Below, piece by piece: positions 1 through 6,520 of a stretch of DNA of 15,450 nt. How positions within the stretch are numbered: the stretch's first letter is position 1; each line of letters begins with the position of its first letter. The notes under the pieces were generated by a model. The model had not been told where the DNA came from, made no database searches, and saw only the letters and a program-made list of their open reading frames with translations. Source of the DNA: Anaeroplasma sp902783745. GTDB taxonomy: Bacteria; Bacillota_I; Bacilli_A; Acholeplasmatales; Anaeroplasmataceae. The translations under genes and the position numbers were made by a program. Where the stretch lies: contig CAMOKL010000031.1 of the NCBI GenBank assembly GCA_946617655.1, positions 1-15,450 on the forward strand, given 5' to 3'.

Positions 1-59
1 ATAAGCAATATACTTTTACTGAAGATGATTTAAAAGAATTAATTGACGCAAAGAATTAA
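1..59 (+). CDS. 3' end of an unidentified protein gene (partial)
   Basis: An open frame enters from the left edge and ends at TAA 57-59. The last 19 codons encode a charged, helix-like tail (KQYTFTEDDLKELIDAKN). It is followed within a few bases by a strong terminator, as expected for a true gene end. The fragment is too short to assign a family. It is convergent with the exonuclease operon on the other strand. Confidence 0.5.
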   Translation, partial: KQYTFTEDDLKELIDAKN

Positions 60-65
60 AAAAAC

Positions 66-115
66 AACCCATAAGATTTTTTACTAAAAAAGTTAAATCT
101 TATGGGTTTTATTTA
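66..115. terminator. Bidirectional intrinsic terminator
   Basis: A perfect 14-bp stem (arms 66-79 and 95-108, core CCCATAAGATTT) has a 15-nt loop. It is followed on the + strand by a T-rich run (107-115) and on the minus strand by the complement of A61-A64. It sits between the end of the + strand partial gene and the stop of the minus-strand exonuclease gene, so it probably ends both transcripts. Confidence 0.85.
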
Positions 116-982
116 TTATTGAAATGTTTTTCTCATTACATCAATAAATTCATGTTTTTCTATATCGTTTCTAAATGCGTTAAATACTTCTTTTGTTGCC
201 TCACTATCATCTAAGGCATCATGTATTTGATTATCCTTCTCACCTAAATATGTATTACATACTTTAAATAGGCCTGGATCATTTTTTAATTCATAAAAAT
301 TCTTTAAAAGCTGACATAAATTAATAAATCTACATTTAGAATCTAAGCTTGGTTTATTATTGATTTTATATGAATTAGATAATACAAGCTGATCATTTCT
401 ACCATATACAATTATAGCTGGATGATATTTATAAATTATTGAATTAAATTCATCATAAAATTCATCATAGCTTATTGCGTTATTATTAAAATCATTTATA
501 TCTACCTTCAAAAACTCAATTGTTCTATTAGACAGATTTGTATTAATTTTAGGTTTAATATATTTATCATATCTATATATTTCATTTAGATTTGAATCAC
601 ATACAATAAAACCTGCTTGTATCATTTCTGTCACATAACCCTTGCCACTATATTGATATGATGGCATTGTCATTTCTAAATCTAAAAACATAAGATAATC
701 TAAGCTATTTAAAACAGAATATAGACTCTTAGATACAGTTGCCTTATCGTAATATATTTTTATATCATTTTTTCCTAAGGCAGAAATCTGATTAATGTAA
801 GAAATTGGGTGTGCTAAAAAACGGCCCTTCTTTTGAAGCTTTTCATCATCATATACTATATCGATAAAATTATCTTGATATAAGTATCTTTTGAATGTAT
901 TCATTTGGCTGTTATAAAAATAAAAGAATTCAATTTTCTTATAAGTTTTTATTCCTATAACTTTTTGATCTAATTCGATCAT
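116..982 (-). CDS. DEDDh (DnaQ/KapD-like) 3'-5' exonuclease
   Basis: This is a predicted 3'-5' exonuclease of the DnaQ/RNase T superfamily, acting on DNA or RNA ends; the substrate is unknown. In the longer reading (start 1009, 297 aa) ExoI is FLDLEMT (D110, E112), an aspartate in GRND (D206) could serve ExoII, and ExoIII is HDALDDSEA (H263, D268), the DEDDh signature. The nuclease domain covers about residues 104-282. The first 100 residues match no domain I recognise. The preferred start is 982, because AAGAGGA lies 9 nt upstream, whereas the ATG at 1009 has only a distant AGGGG. The shorter product is 288 aa. It is the last gene of the alaS operon, 42 nt (15 nt with the longer start) after trmR, and runs into the terminator at 66-115. 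The fold assignment is firm; the biological role is open. Confidence 0.85.
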   Translation of the reverse strand: MIELDQKVIGIKTYKKIEFFYFYNSQMNTFKRYLYQDNFIDIVYDDEKLQKKGRFLAHPISYINQISALGKNDIKIYYDKATVSKSLYSVLNSLDYLMFLDLEMTMPSYQYSGKGYVTEMIQAGFIVCDSNLNEIYRYDKYIKPKINTNLSNRTIEFLKVDINDFNNNAISYDEFYDEFNSIIYKYHPAIIVYGRNDQLVLSNSYKINNKPSLDSKCRFINLCQLLKNFYELKNDPGLFKVCNTYLGEKDNQIHDALDDSEATKEVFNAFRNDIEKHEFIDVMRKTFQ

Positions 983-1024
983 ATGAATAAGTCCTCTTAT
1001 TCGCTTCATAGAATTACCATTCCC

Positions 1025-1633
1025 CTACTTTTTTATAGAAATTGCCATTCCATCACCTATATCATATATAGATGTATTATAATTATCATTTGATAATAAA
1101 TATTCATGGAACATATTAAGCTTTCTAACAAGACCTCTTAATCCTCTTGTCATTTCTTCTAGGTTTTTGTTTTCAACCATTCCATGGAATAGCATATTGT
1201 CACATATAACAATTCCTTCATCACATAAATTCTTTGTATATATTTCAAAGAATTTTTGATATTGAGCCTTTGCGGCATCAATAAATAATAAATCAATTTT
1301 AATATCACTAATTAATGGATATGCTTCTAAGGCATCTTTAAATATAATATGGATTCTATCATCAAAACCAGCTTCTTCTATATTCTTTTTTGCCTCTTCA
1401 TACATTACTTTATCACGCTCAATTGTATATACTTCTTTTGCGCCAGCCTTAATCATTCTTATTGCAGAATAACCTATTGCTGTACCTACTTCTAATATAA
1501 CATTTGGCTTTTTTATTCTAATAATAGATTCTAAGAATGATAAGCCTTCATCTTGAATAATAGGTACAGAATTATTTTTTGCATATTCTTTTAATTTTAA
1601 ATCTAGTGAATCAAAATATAAATTATTCTCCAT
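1025..1633 (-). CDS. trmR: SAM-dependent O-methyltransferase, TrmR-like (tRNA 5-hydroxyuridine methyltransferase)
   Basis: The 202-aa product belongs to the class I, metal-dependent O-methyltransferase family 3. B. subtilis YrrM (TrmR), which methylates 5-hydroxyuridine at tRNA position 34, is the likely orthologue because the gene neighbourhood matches. Visible motifs are the SAM loop EVGTAIGYS (48-56), the ribose-binding acidic residue in TIERD (E72), and the metal-site segments FIDAAKAQY (D119, K122) and CDN (D145, N146). The frame stays open further upstream to 1735, but that part overlaps yrzB in another frame. The ATG at 1633 has a good GGAGAA SD about 7 nt upstream and matches the family length. 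It overlaps the end of yrzB by 11 nt, which suggests translational coupling. The family call is firm; the exact substrate comes from synteny. Confidence 0.9.
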   Translation of the reverse strand: MENNLYFDSLDLKLKEYAKNNSVPIIQDEGLSFLESIIRIKKPNVILEVGTAIGYSAIRMIKAGAKEVYTIERDKVMYEEAKKNIEEAGFDDRIHIIFKDALEAYPLISDIKIDLLFIDAAKAQYQKFFEIYTKNLCDEGIVICDNMLFHGMVENKNLEEMTRGLRGLVRKLNMFHEYLLSNDNYNTSIYDIGDGMAISIKK

Positions 1634-1964
1634 CACAATCTTCTCCGCATCCACTGCATCCACTACAATTGCTGCAAGATCCTCCACATGAACAAGAACC
1701 ATCATTCTTTTGTTGCATCTGATCGTAATAGTCATTTAAAACTTCTTCAAGCTTCTTCCATTCATCATCAGATTCAACAGGTCCTAATTCACCTTGGCTT
1801 CCATCTTGTGGATTATATGTTGCGGCACTTAATTCGCCTGATGCTTTAACCTTAAAAACAACATAGTCCTTTTTAAAGTCATTATCGTGATATGTGAAAA
1901 TAATTTCACATTCAACCTTAGTACCATCCTGCTGTTGTAATATTAATAATCTATCGTCCTGCAT
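1623..1964 (-). CDS. yrzB: DUF1292 protein, YrzB-like, with Cys-rich C-terminal tail
   Basis: The 113-aa protein has a beta-rich DUF1292 core (residues 4-80: LLILQQQDGTKVECEIIF, then YVVFK and the EWKKLEEVLNDY helix). Members of this small family have no established function. They sit between ruvX and methyltransferase genes in many Firmicutes, as here. The SD GGAGG is 5 nt before the ATG and overlaps the ruvX stop. The odd part is the tail (88-113), which has seven cysteines at 91, 93, 97, 100, 103, 106 and 110, separated mostly by Gly and Ser. This is typical of a flexible metal-binding or redox segment. The gene overlaps trmR by 11 nt. The family call is strong; metal binding is inference. 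Confidence 0.88.
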   Translation of the reverse strand: MQDDRLLILQQQDGTKVECEIIFTYHDNDFKKDYVVFKVKASGELSAATYNPQDGSQGELGPVESDDEWKKLEEVLNDYYDQMQQKNDGSCSCGGSCSNCSGCSGCGEDCDGE

Positions 1965-1973
1965 AATATCCTC

Positions 1974-2402
1974 CTATAACGAAGAATTACGGTCAAGATA
2001 ACCCTGTAAAATTACTACCGCAGCCATCTCATCCTTCTTTTCGTGTCTTTTTTTTCTAGAAAAATTACCTTCAATCATTGCTTTATCAACAATAACTGTA
2101 GTTAATCTTTCATCTTCTAAGAAAACTTCTATTTTGTTTTCTGATAATTCAATCAATTGATTTTTAAAATCAGAAGAGATTTGGGCACGAATGCCAAAAT
2201 CTCCATTCATGTGTCTTGGTAGTCCTAAAACCACCTTAGACACATTTTCTTTTTTACAAATTTCAACTACTTTATTGGCACACCATGAATAATTATCCTC
2301 ATTAAAGCGTAGAGTATCATAGCTTCTTGCAATAAATCCTAATTCATCAGATATTGCAATACCACATGTTCTACTTCCTAAATCTAAGCCAATATATTTC
2401 AT
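1974..2402 (-). CDS. ruvX: RuvX/YqgF-family Holliday junction resolvase-like nuclease
   Basis: The 142-aa product has the RNase H fold of the YqgF/RuvX family, implicated in pre-16S rRNA 5'-end maturation and/or Holliday junction resolution (B. subtilis YrrK). The sequence shows IGLDLGSRTCGIAISD (catalytic-type D7), VLGLPRHMNG (58-67), EDERLTT (96-102) and KKDEMAAVVILQGYLD (122-137, D124). All of the expected acidic positions appear present, and the length is normal for the family. Its ATG overlaps the alaS stop by one base (TAATG), with an AAGGAAG SD inside the alaS 3' end, so the two are likely translationally coupled. The alaS-ruvX-yrzB order supports the call. Confidence 0.93.
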   Translation of the reverse strand: MKYIGLDLGSRTCGIAISDELGFIARSYDTLRFNEDNYSWCANKVVEICKKENVSKVVLGLPRHMNGDFGIRAQISSDFKNQLIELSENKIEVFLEDERLTTVIVDKAMIEGNFSRKKRHEKKDEMAAVVILQGYLDRNSSL

Positions 2403-5014
2403 TAAAATACTTCCTTAACATGAGCTAAAGCTTCTAATACCTTAGATGAATCTTTTCCGCCGGCTTGAGCCATATCAGGCTTGCCTCCTCCTCCACCACC
2501 AGTAATCTTAGTAGCTTCTTTTACAATTAATGATGCATTAAATGGTTCTTTTGCAGCACATACAAATGTTACCTTTTCACCATTTACTGATGCAAGTAAA
2601 ACATAATCTAAGCCCTTATTGTTCTTTAATGCTGATGCCATATCCTTAATAACATTAATATCTGTTGTATCAACCTTAACTAAAAGCTTATTAGATTCGA
2701 TTAATGAATCAAATTGATCTAAGCCCTTTAATGCTTGGCTACTCTTCTTTTGCATATATTCTTTTTCTAATTCCTTAGAAGCATTTTGAATAGCCTGTAA
2801 TCTTTCTTTTAATGCTAAAACATAACGATATCCTTCAACATCAATTTCTTTTTCATTGTAATTAAACTTTAATTCAATGCCTTCCTTTGATGCCTTATTA
2901 ATTGTTTCTTCTGCCTTAGCTTTAATTACCTCAATTGTATCTAATATATTCTTTTGAGATGCAATTACATACTTCATTGCATCATTAGATGTTGCAGCTT
3001 GCATACGGAAAACACCAGAACCAATTGATTCAACATTATAAATCTCAAACTTTTCAACCTCAGATGTATTATCAACGTGTGTACCTGCACAGAATTCCTT
3101 AGATACACCCATATCAACTACTCTAACAACCTTACCATATTTTTCTGAGAATAATGACATTGCGCCAAGCTTCTTAGCTTCTTCAATTGGTAATACATGA
3201 GTTACAACCTGATGCTTTTCATTAATATATTGGTTAACAATATCTTCAATTTTAATAATTTCTTCATCTGTTAATGCATTATAGTTATTGAAGTCAAAAC
3301 GACAATATTCACTGCATACTTGAGAACCTTGCTGATGTGCATGACTTCCAACAACAGCTTGTAATGCACTTTGGAATAAGTGAGCTGCAGAGTGATTCTT
3401 ACGAGTTAAATTTCTATTATCCTTATCAACTTCTGCAAATACCATATCACCAACTGTAAATGGATTCTCTTCTAATATATGTAAGTGTTGTCCATTAGGC
3501 ATCTTTATTACATCAATTACAGGAATCTCATTTAAAGTACCCTTATCACATAACTGTCCACCTGAGAATGCATAGAATGGAGTTTCATCTAATACAACAC
3601 CATTACCAAATACTGCGATAACCTTTGCATATTGGTTTGTACAATTATATCCAGAGAATTTAGATTCCATCTTAAAATCCATAAATGCCTTATTTTGGCC
3701 CTTCATAGATTCATTTTCTCCTCTAGCTTTTCTTGCACGTTCCTTTTGTTGATTTAAGAAATTCTTAAATCCTTCCTCATCAACCTTAAAGCCTTTTTCT
3801 TCTGCAGCTTCAATTGTTAATTCAATAGGGAAGCCATATGTATCATATAATGTGAATGCATCCTCACCTGAAATAACCTTTGAAGTTGTTTTATCACAAA
3901 TATCTTGTAATTTCTTTTCACCTTGAGTTAATGTTTGTAAGAATTTTTCTTCTTCTTGAGTAATAATCTTCTTACAAATATCCTTCTTTTCATGTAGATA
4001 TGGATAGAATGGATCCATAATTTCAATAACTACATCTACTAATTCTGCCATAAATGGCTTATTAATACCTAATGATTTAGCATATTTAGAAGCTCTTCTT
4101 AATACTCTTCTTAATACATAACCTCTACCTTCATTAGATAAAGTTGCACCATCTGCTACCGCAAATGTTACTGTTCTTACATGGTCAGCAATAACCTTAA
4201 ATGCCATTTGACCAGTATATTTAACCTTAGATATTTCTTCAACCTTCTTAATAATTGGTAAGAATAGGTCTGTATCATAGTTAGTATCTGCGCCCTGCAT
4301 AACACAGCATAATCTTTCAAGACCACATCCTGTATCAATATTCTTATGAGGTAATTCTTTATAATTTTCTCTTTTAACACCAATCTTAGAGTTATACTGA
4401 GAGAATACGATATTCCAAATTTCAATGAATCTATCGTTTTCGATATCATCACGAATTAATTCAGGTCCTCTCTTATCATATTTTTCTCCACGGTCATAAA
4501 ACATTTCAGTATCAGGACCACATGGACCTTCGCCAATTTCCCAGAAGTTACCATCTAATGGAATTAGGTGGTCTTCTTTAATACCAGCCTTCATCCAAGT
4601 TTCTTTTGTTTCAATATCTTTTGTGTAATAAGTGATATATAATTTTTCTTTATCAAAGCCAAACCATTCTTCACTAAATAATAATTCAGTTGCCCAAGGA
4701 ATTACATCCTTCTTAAAATAATCTCCAATAGAGAAATTACCAAGCATTTCAAAGAATGTATGGTGTCTTGCAGTCTTTCCTACATTTTCAATATCATTTG
4801 TTCTAATACACTTTTGTGCATTTGTGATTCTTGGATTTTCAGGAACCACTGAACCATCAAAATACTTCTTTAATGGTGTTACACCAGCATTTGTCCATAA
4901 TAATGTTGGATCATTTACAGGAACAAGTGATGCAGAAGGCTCTACCTGATGTCCCTTTGACTTGAAGAAATCAAGCCACATTTGTCTAATTTGAGCTGAA
5001 GTCATATATTTCAT
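2402..5014 (-). CDS. alaS: Alanyl-tRNA synthetase
   Basis: The 870-aa cytosolic enzyme charges tRNA-Ala and clears mischarged Ser/Gly through its editing domain. The class II catalytic core includes RHHTFFEMLGNFSIGDYF (83-100), WEIGEGPCGPD (158-168) and the GCGLERL segment (229-235). The editing-site zinc ligands HSAAH (541-545) and CAGTH (C642, H646) are intact. The C-terminal C-Ala domain carries the Gly-rich stretch TGGGGGGKPDMAQAGG (838-853). Length and domain order are normal for bacteria. AAGGAGGA lies about 8 nt before the ATG. It is the first gene of the alaS-ruvX-yrzB-trmR-exonuclease operon, driven by the promoter at 5065-5093, with a short hairpin in the leader. Confidence 0.98.
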   Translation of the reverse strand: MKYMTSAQIRQMWLDFFKSKGHQVEPSASLVPVNDPTLLWTNAGVTPLKKYFDGSVVPENPRITNAQKCIRTNDIENVGKTARHHTFFEMLGNFSIGDYFKKDVIPWATELLFSEEWFGFDKEKLYITYYTKDIETKETWMKAGIKEDHLIPLDGNFWEIGEGPCGPDTEMFYDRGEKYDKRGPELIRDDIENDRFIEIWNIVFSQYNSKIGVKRENYKELPHKNIDTGCGLERLCCVMQGADTNYDTDLFLPIIKKVEEISKVKYTGQMAFKVIADHVRTVTFAVADGATLSNEGRGYVLRRVLRRASKYAKSLGINKPFMAELVDVVIEIMDPFYPYLHEKKDICKKIITQEEEKFLQTLTQGEKKLQDICDKTTSKVISGEDAFTLYDTYGFPIELTIEAAEEKGFKVDEEGFKNFLNQQKERARKARGENESMKGQNKAFMDFKMESKFSGYNCTNQYAKVIAVFGNGVVLDETPFYAFSGGQLCDKGTLNEIPVIDVIKMPNGQHLHILEENPFTVGDMVFAEVDKDNRNLTRKNHSAAHLFQSALQAVVGSHAHQQGSQVCSEYCRFDFNNYNALTDEEIIKIEDIVNQYINEKHQVVTHVLPIEEAKKLGAMSLFSEKYGKVVRVVDMGVSKEFCAGTHVDNTSEVEKFEIYNVESIGSGVFRMQAATSNDAMKYVIASQKNILDTIEVIKAKAEETINKASKEGIELKFNYNEKEIDVEGYRYVLALKERLQAIQNASKELEKEYMQKKSSQALKGLDQFDSLIESNKLLVKVDTTDINVIKDMASALKNNKGLDYVLLASVNGEKVTFVCAAKEPFNASLIVKEATKITGGGGGGKPDMAQAGGKDSSKVLEALAHVKEVF

Positions 5015-5030
5015 AATTTTATTCCTCCTT

Positions 5031-5046
5031 AATGGGTTTACCCATT
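5031..5046 (-). promoter_or_regulatory. Hairpin/palindrome in the alaS leader
   Basis: AATGGGTTTACCCATT (+ strand) is a perfect 16-nt self-complementary element. In the mRNA it forms a 6-7 bp stem with a 2-4 nt loop, directly abutting the alaS SD (TCCTCCTT complement, 5023-5030). It lies between the promoter and the SD, so it could modulate ribosome access or serve as a dyad operator. No regulator is identified. Confidence 0.5.
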
Positions 5047-5064
5047 AGACACTTAAACATTTTC

Positions 5065-5093
5065 ATTATATCAAAAACGGGTGTCAATATCAA
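5065..5093 (-). promoter_or_regulatory. alaS operon promoter
   Basis: On the minus strand, -35 TTGATA (5088-5093) is separated by 17 bp from -10 TATAAT (5065-5070). A TTGACA also occurs nearby but is only 11 bp from the -10 and cannot be the -35 for it. The predicted leader is about 45 nt, too short for a T-box. Confidence 0.75.
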
Positions 5094-5121
5094 TGATGAA
5101 AGCAATTTCTAGGCACCATAT

Positions 5122-5150
5122 AAATAAAAATCCATAGTTAACTATGGATT
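5122..5150 (-). terminator. Intrinsic terminator of the beta-helix gene
   Basis: A perfect palindrome (5129-5150, core TCCATAGTTAACTATGGA) forms a stem of about 9 bp, followed on the minus strand by TTTTTATTTAT. The stop codon of the upstream gene overlaps its first bases. It separates that gene from the alaS promoter. Confidence 0.8.
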
Positions 5151-6090
5151 ATTTATTGAAGCAATCTTTTATTGCATCATCTGATATTTCATTATAAAAA
5201 ACTCTTTTAAATTTAACACCATCTAAAATTCTTACCGCAATTATATCATCGTCATCTGTTTTTACAGTATAAATTTCATCATTAAACTTATCTACACCTA
5301 AATAGCCTAAATAATATGAGCTTTGATAAATATTATCTTTATAGCTGTTAACATCTAAATATGCAATATTACCATCAATTACATTAATAATATCTGATAA
5401 TACAAATACTACCTCATCTATATTTCTAACATCAGTATATGTATCCTTATATGCAAGTATTCTTCTATCATTACTCTTTTTAGCTTCAAGATATAAATTA
5501 TCATTTGAATCCTTTAATACTCTAATATTTTTCAAATCATATATTTCTACAAATTCACAATCTGATACTTCATTTTTATTATTAACAATATCTAATACTT
5601 TAATTGGATTACCTGATACAACCTCATTATCTAATACATCATTATCTACTAAAGAATTATCACAAATATAGCTATTATCACCAATTCTTACTCCACCTAA
5701 TATAACTACATTAGATCCTATATATGCATTAGAACCAATATAAACATCACTTGTTCTAATTATATTTTTATCATTATAATCTACTTGTGCTGTTTTAATA
5801 GTAACATTAGATGAAATTCTAACATTAGAGCCTATATTAACCTTGCTAAAAGATATTAAAGTAAAATTAGGACCTATATTTACATTATTAGAAATACTTA
5901 AATTAGATACATTATTACAATAAAAATTTGGACCAATTTTAATATTATCTTTTTTAAATAATTCATTTATTATATCTTGTCTTTCAAATGGTGATATAGT
6001 ATTTAATTTATAAATTATTAAATCAGTTTCATCCATTTCACACTTAATCTTATTATCTAATTTATTTAAATCTATAACTAATTCTTCCAT
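5149..6090 (-). CDS. Left-handed beta-helix (hexapeptide-repeat) acetyltransferase-like protein lacking the catalytic His
   Basis: The 313-aa product resembles maltose/galactoside O-acetyltransferases in its first 170 residues. There is a short N-terminal helical segment (YKLN..SPFERQDIINELF, 27-45), then hexapeptide repeats (IKIGPNF, VNIGPNF, VNIGSNV, VYIGSNAYIGSNV, VRIGDNS; about 50-158) and the usual VVSGNPIKV end (157-165). In active enzymes the TAGH motif carries the catalytic His. Here that place reads TAQV (100-103), and the protein contains no histidine at all. Residues 175-313 form an acidic, beta-rich extension that I do not recognise. The ATG at 6090 has an AAGGAG SD. It is a single gene with its own promoter and terminator, divergent from an XRE regulator. 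Either acetylation does not occur, or it uses different chemistry. Confidence 0.75.
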   Translation of the reverse strand: MEELVIDLNKLDNKIKCEMDETDLIIYKLNTISPFERQDIINELFKKDNIKIGPNFYCNNVSNLSISNNVNIGPNFTLISFSKVNIGSNVRISSNVTIKTAQVDYNDKNIIRTSDVYIGSNAYIGSNVVILGGVRIGDNSYICDNSLVDNDVLDNEVVSGNPIKVLDIVNNKNEVSDCEFVEIYDLKNIRVLKDSNDNLYLEAKKSNDRRILAYKDTYTDVRNIDEVVFVLSDIINVIDGNIAYLDVNSYKDNIYQSSYYLGYLGVDKFNDEIYTVKTDDDDIIAVRILDGVKFKRVFYNEISDDAIKDCFNK

Positions 6091-6149
6091 TATAAACTCC
6101 TTATTTAAAAATATTTTTTTATATTACTTTAACAAAAAATAAAATTACT

Positions 6150-6178
6150 ATTATATAATATAGAATCATTTTTATAAA
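6150..6178 (-). promoter_or_regulatory. Putative promoter of the beta-helix gene
   Basis: On the minus strand, -10 TATAAT (6150-6155) is 17 bp from a weak -35 TTTATA (6173-6178). The dyad at 6185-6210 lies immediately upstream. The -10 is convincing; the -35 match is only 4 of 6 in an AT-rich setting. Confidence 0.45.
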
Positions 6179-6184
6179 AAGTTC

Positions 6185-6210
6185 TTTATTAATTAAGATT
6201 AATTAATAAA
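6185..6210. promoter_or_regulatory. Perfect 12-bp inverted repeat between divergent genes (candidate operator)
   Basis: The arms TTTATTAATTAA and TTAATTAATAAA flank a GA centre, so 24 of 26 bases are in perfect dyad. It lies between the beta-helix gene promoter and the XRE gene promoter, where a dimeric helix-turn-helix protein would bind. A second, AT-only repeat (AAAATAAAA-TTCC-TTTTATTTT, 6227-6248) lies closer to the regulator gene. AT richness makes short repeats common, but this length is less likely by chance. Confidence 0.45.
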
Positions 6211-6283
6211 ATATCAAATTTTTGGGAAAATAAAATTCCTTTTATTTTTTTATAACTCTAATATAATTAAGTTTGGTGATTAT

Positions 6284-6520
6284 ATGATTTATAAAGACTT
6301 TGCGTTAATTATTAAAAACAAAAGAATATCTATGGGATTAACTCAAAAGGATGTTAGATTAAAGCTTGGTATATGCCAATCTAAATATTCTAAGATCGAA
6401 TCTGGAATACAAGAACCTTCATTTAATGAGCTTCAGGTTCTTGCAAGAATATTAAATCTAGATTTAACATTAATCTTAAAAATTAAAGAACCCATAAAAT
6501 CAAATAATTTTTTTGATTAA
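6284..6520 (+). CDS. XRE/Cro-CI-type helix-turn-helix regulator
   Basis: This 78-aa cytoplasmic DNA-binding protein consists almost only of one HTH_3 domain (residues 6-61). The pattern is typical: FALIIKNKRISMGLTQKDV, with a recognition helix around QSKYSKIESG, then PSFNELQVLARILNLDL. It has no sensor domain. A TATAAT at 6262-6267 and a GGTGA SD (6275-6279) precede the ATG, implying a very short leader. It is divergent from the beta-helix gene across 193 bp holding a perfect dyad, so autoregulation and control of that neighbour is the simplest inference. Its stop overlaps the recD2 stop by 4 bases on the opposite strand, with no terminator in between. Confidence 0.88.
   Translation: MIYKDFALIIKNKRISMGLTQKDVRLKLGICQSKYSKIESGIQEPSFNELQVLARILNLDLTLILKIKEPIKSNNFFD

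Noticed and set aside
1634..1735. N-terminal extension of the trmR frame up to 1735
   Set aside because: It lies inside the yrzB coding sequence in another frame, whereas the ATG at 1633 has a clear SD and the family length.
2402..5014. Small ORFs inside alaS, recD2, pncB, the adenylyltransferase and transposase genes in other frames
   Set aside because: They lie within clearly conserved genes, show unnatural composition and have no SD, so they are shadows.
5015..5148. T-box riboswitch in front of alaS
   Set aside because: The leader from the predicted start is about 45 nt, with no T-box or specifier-loop features.
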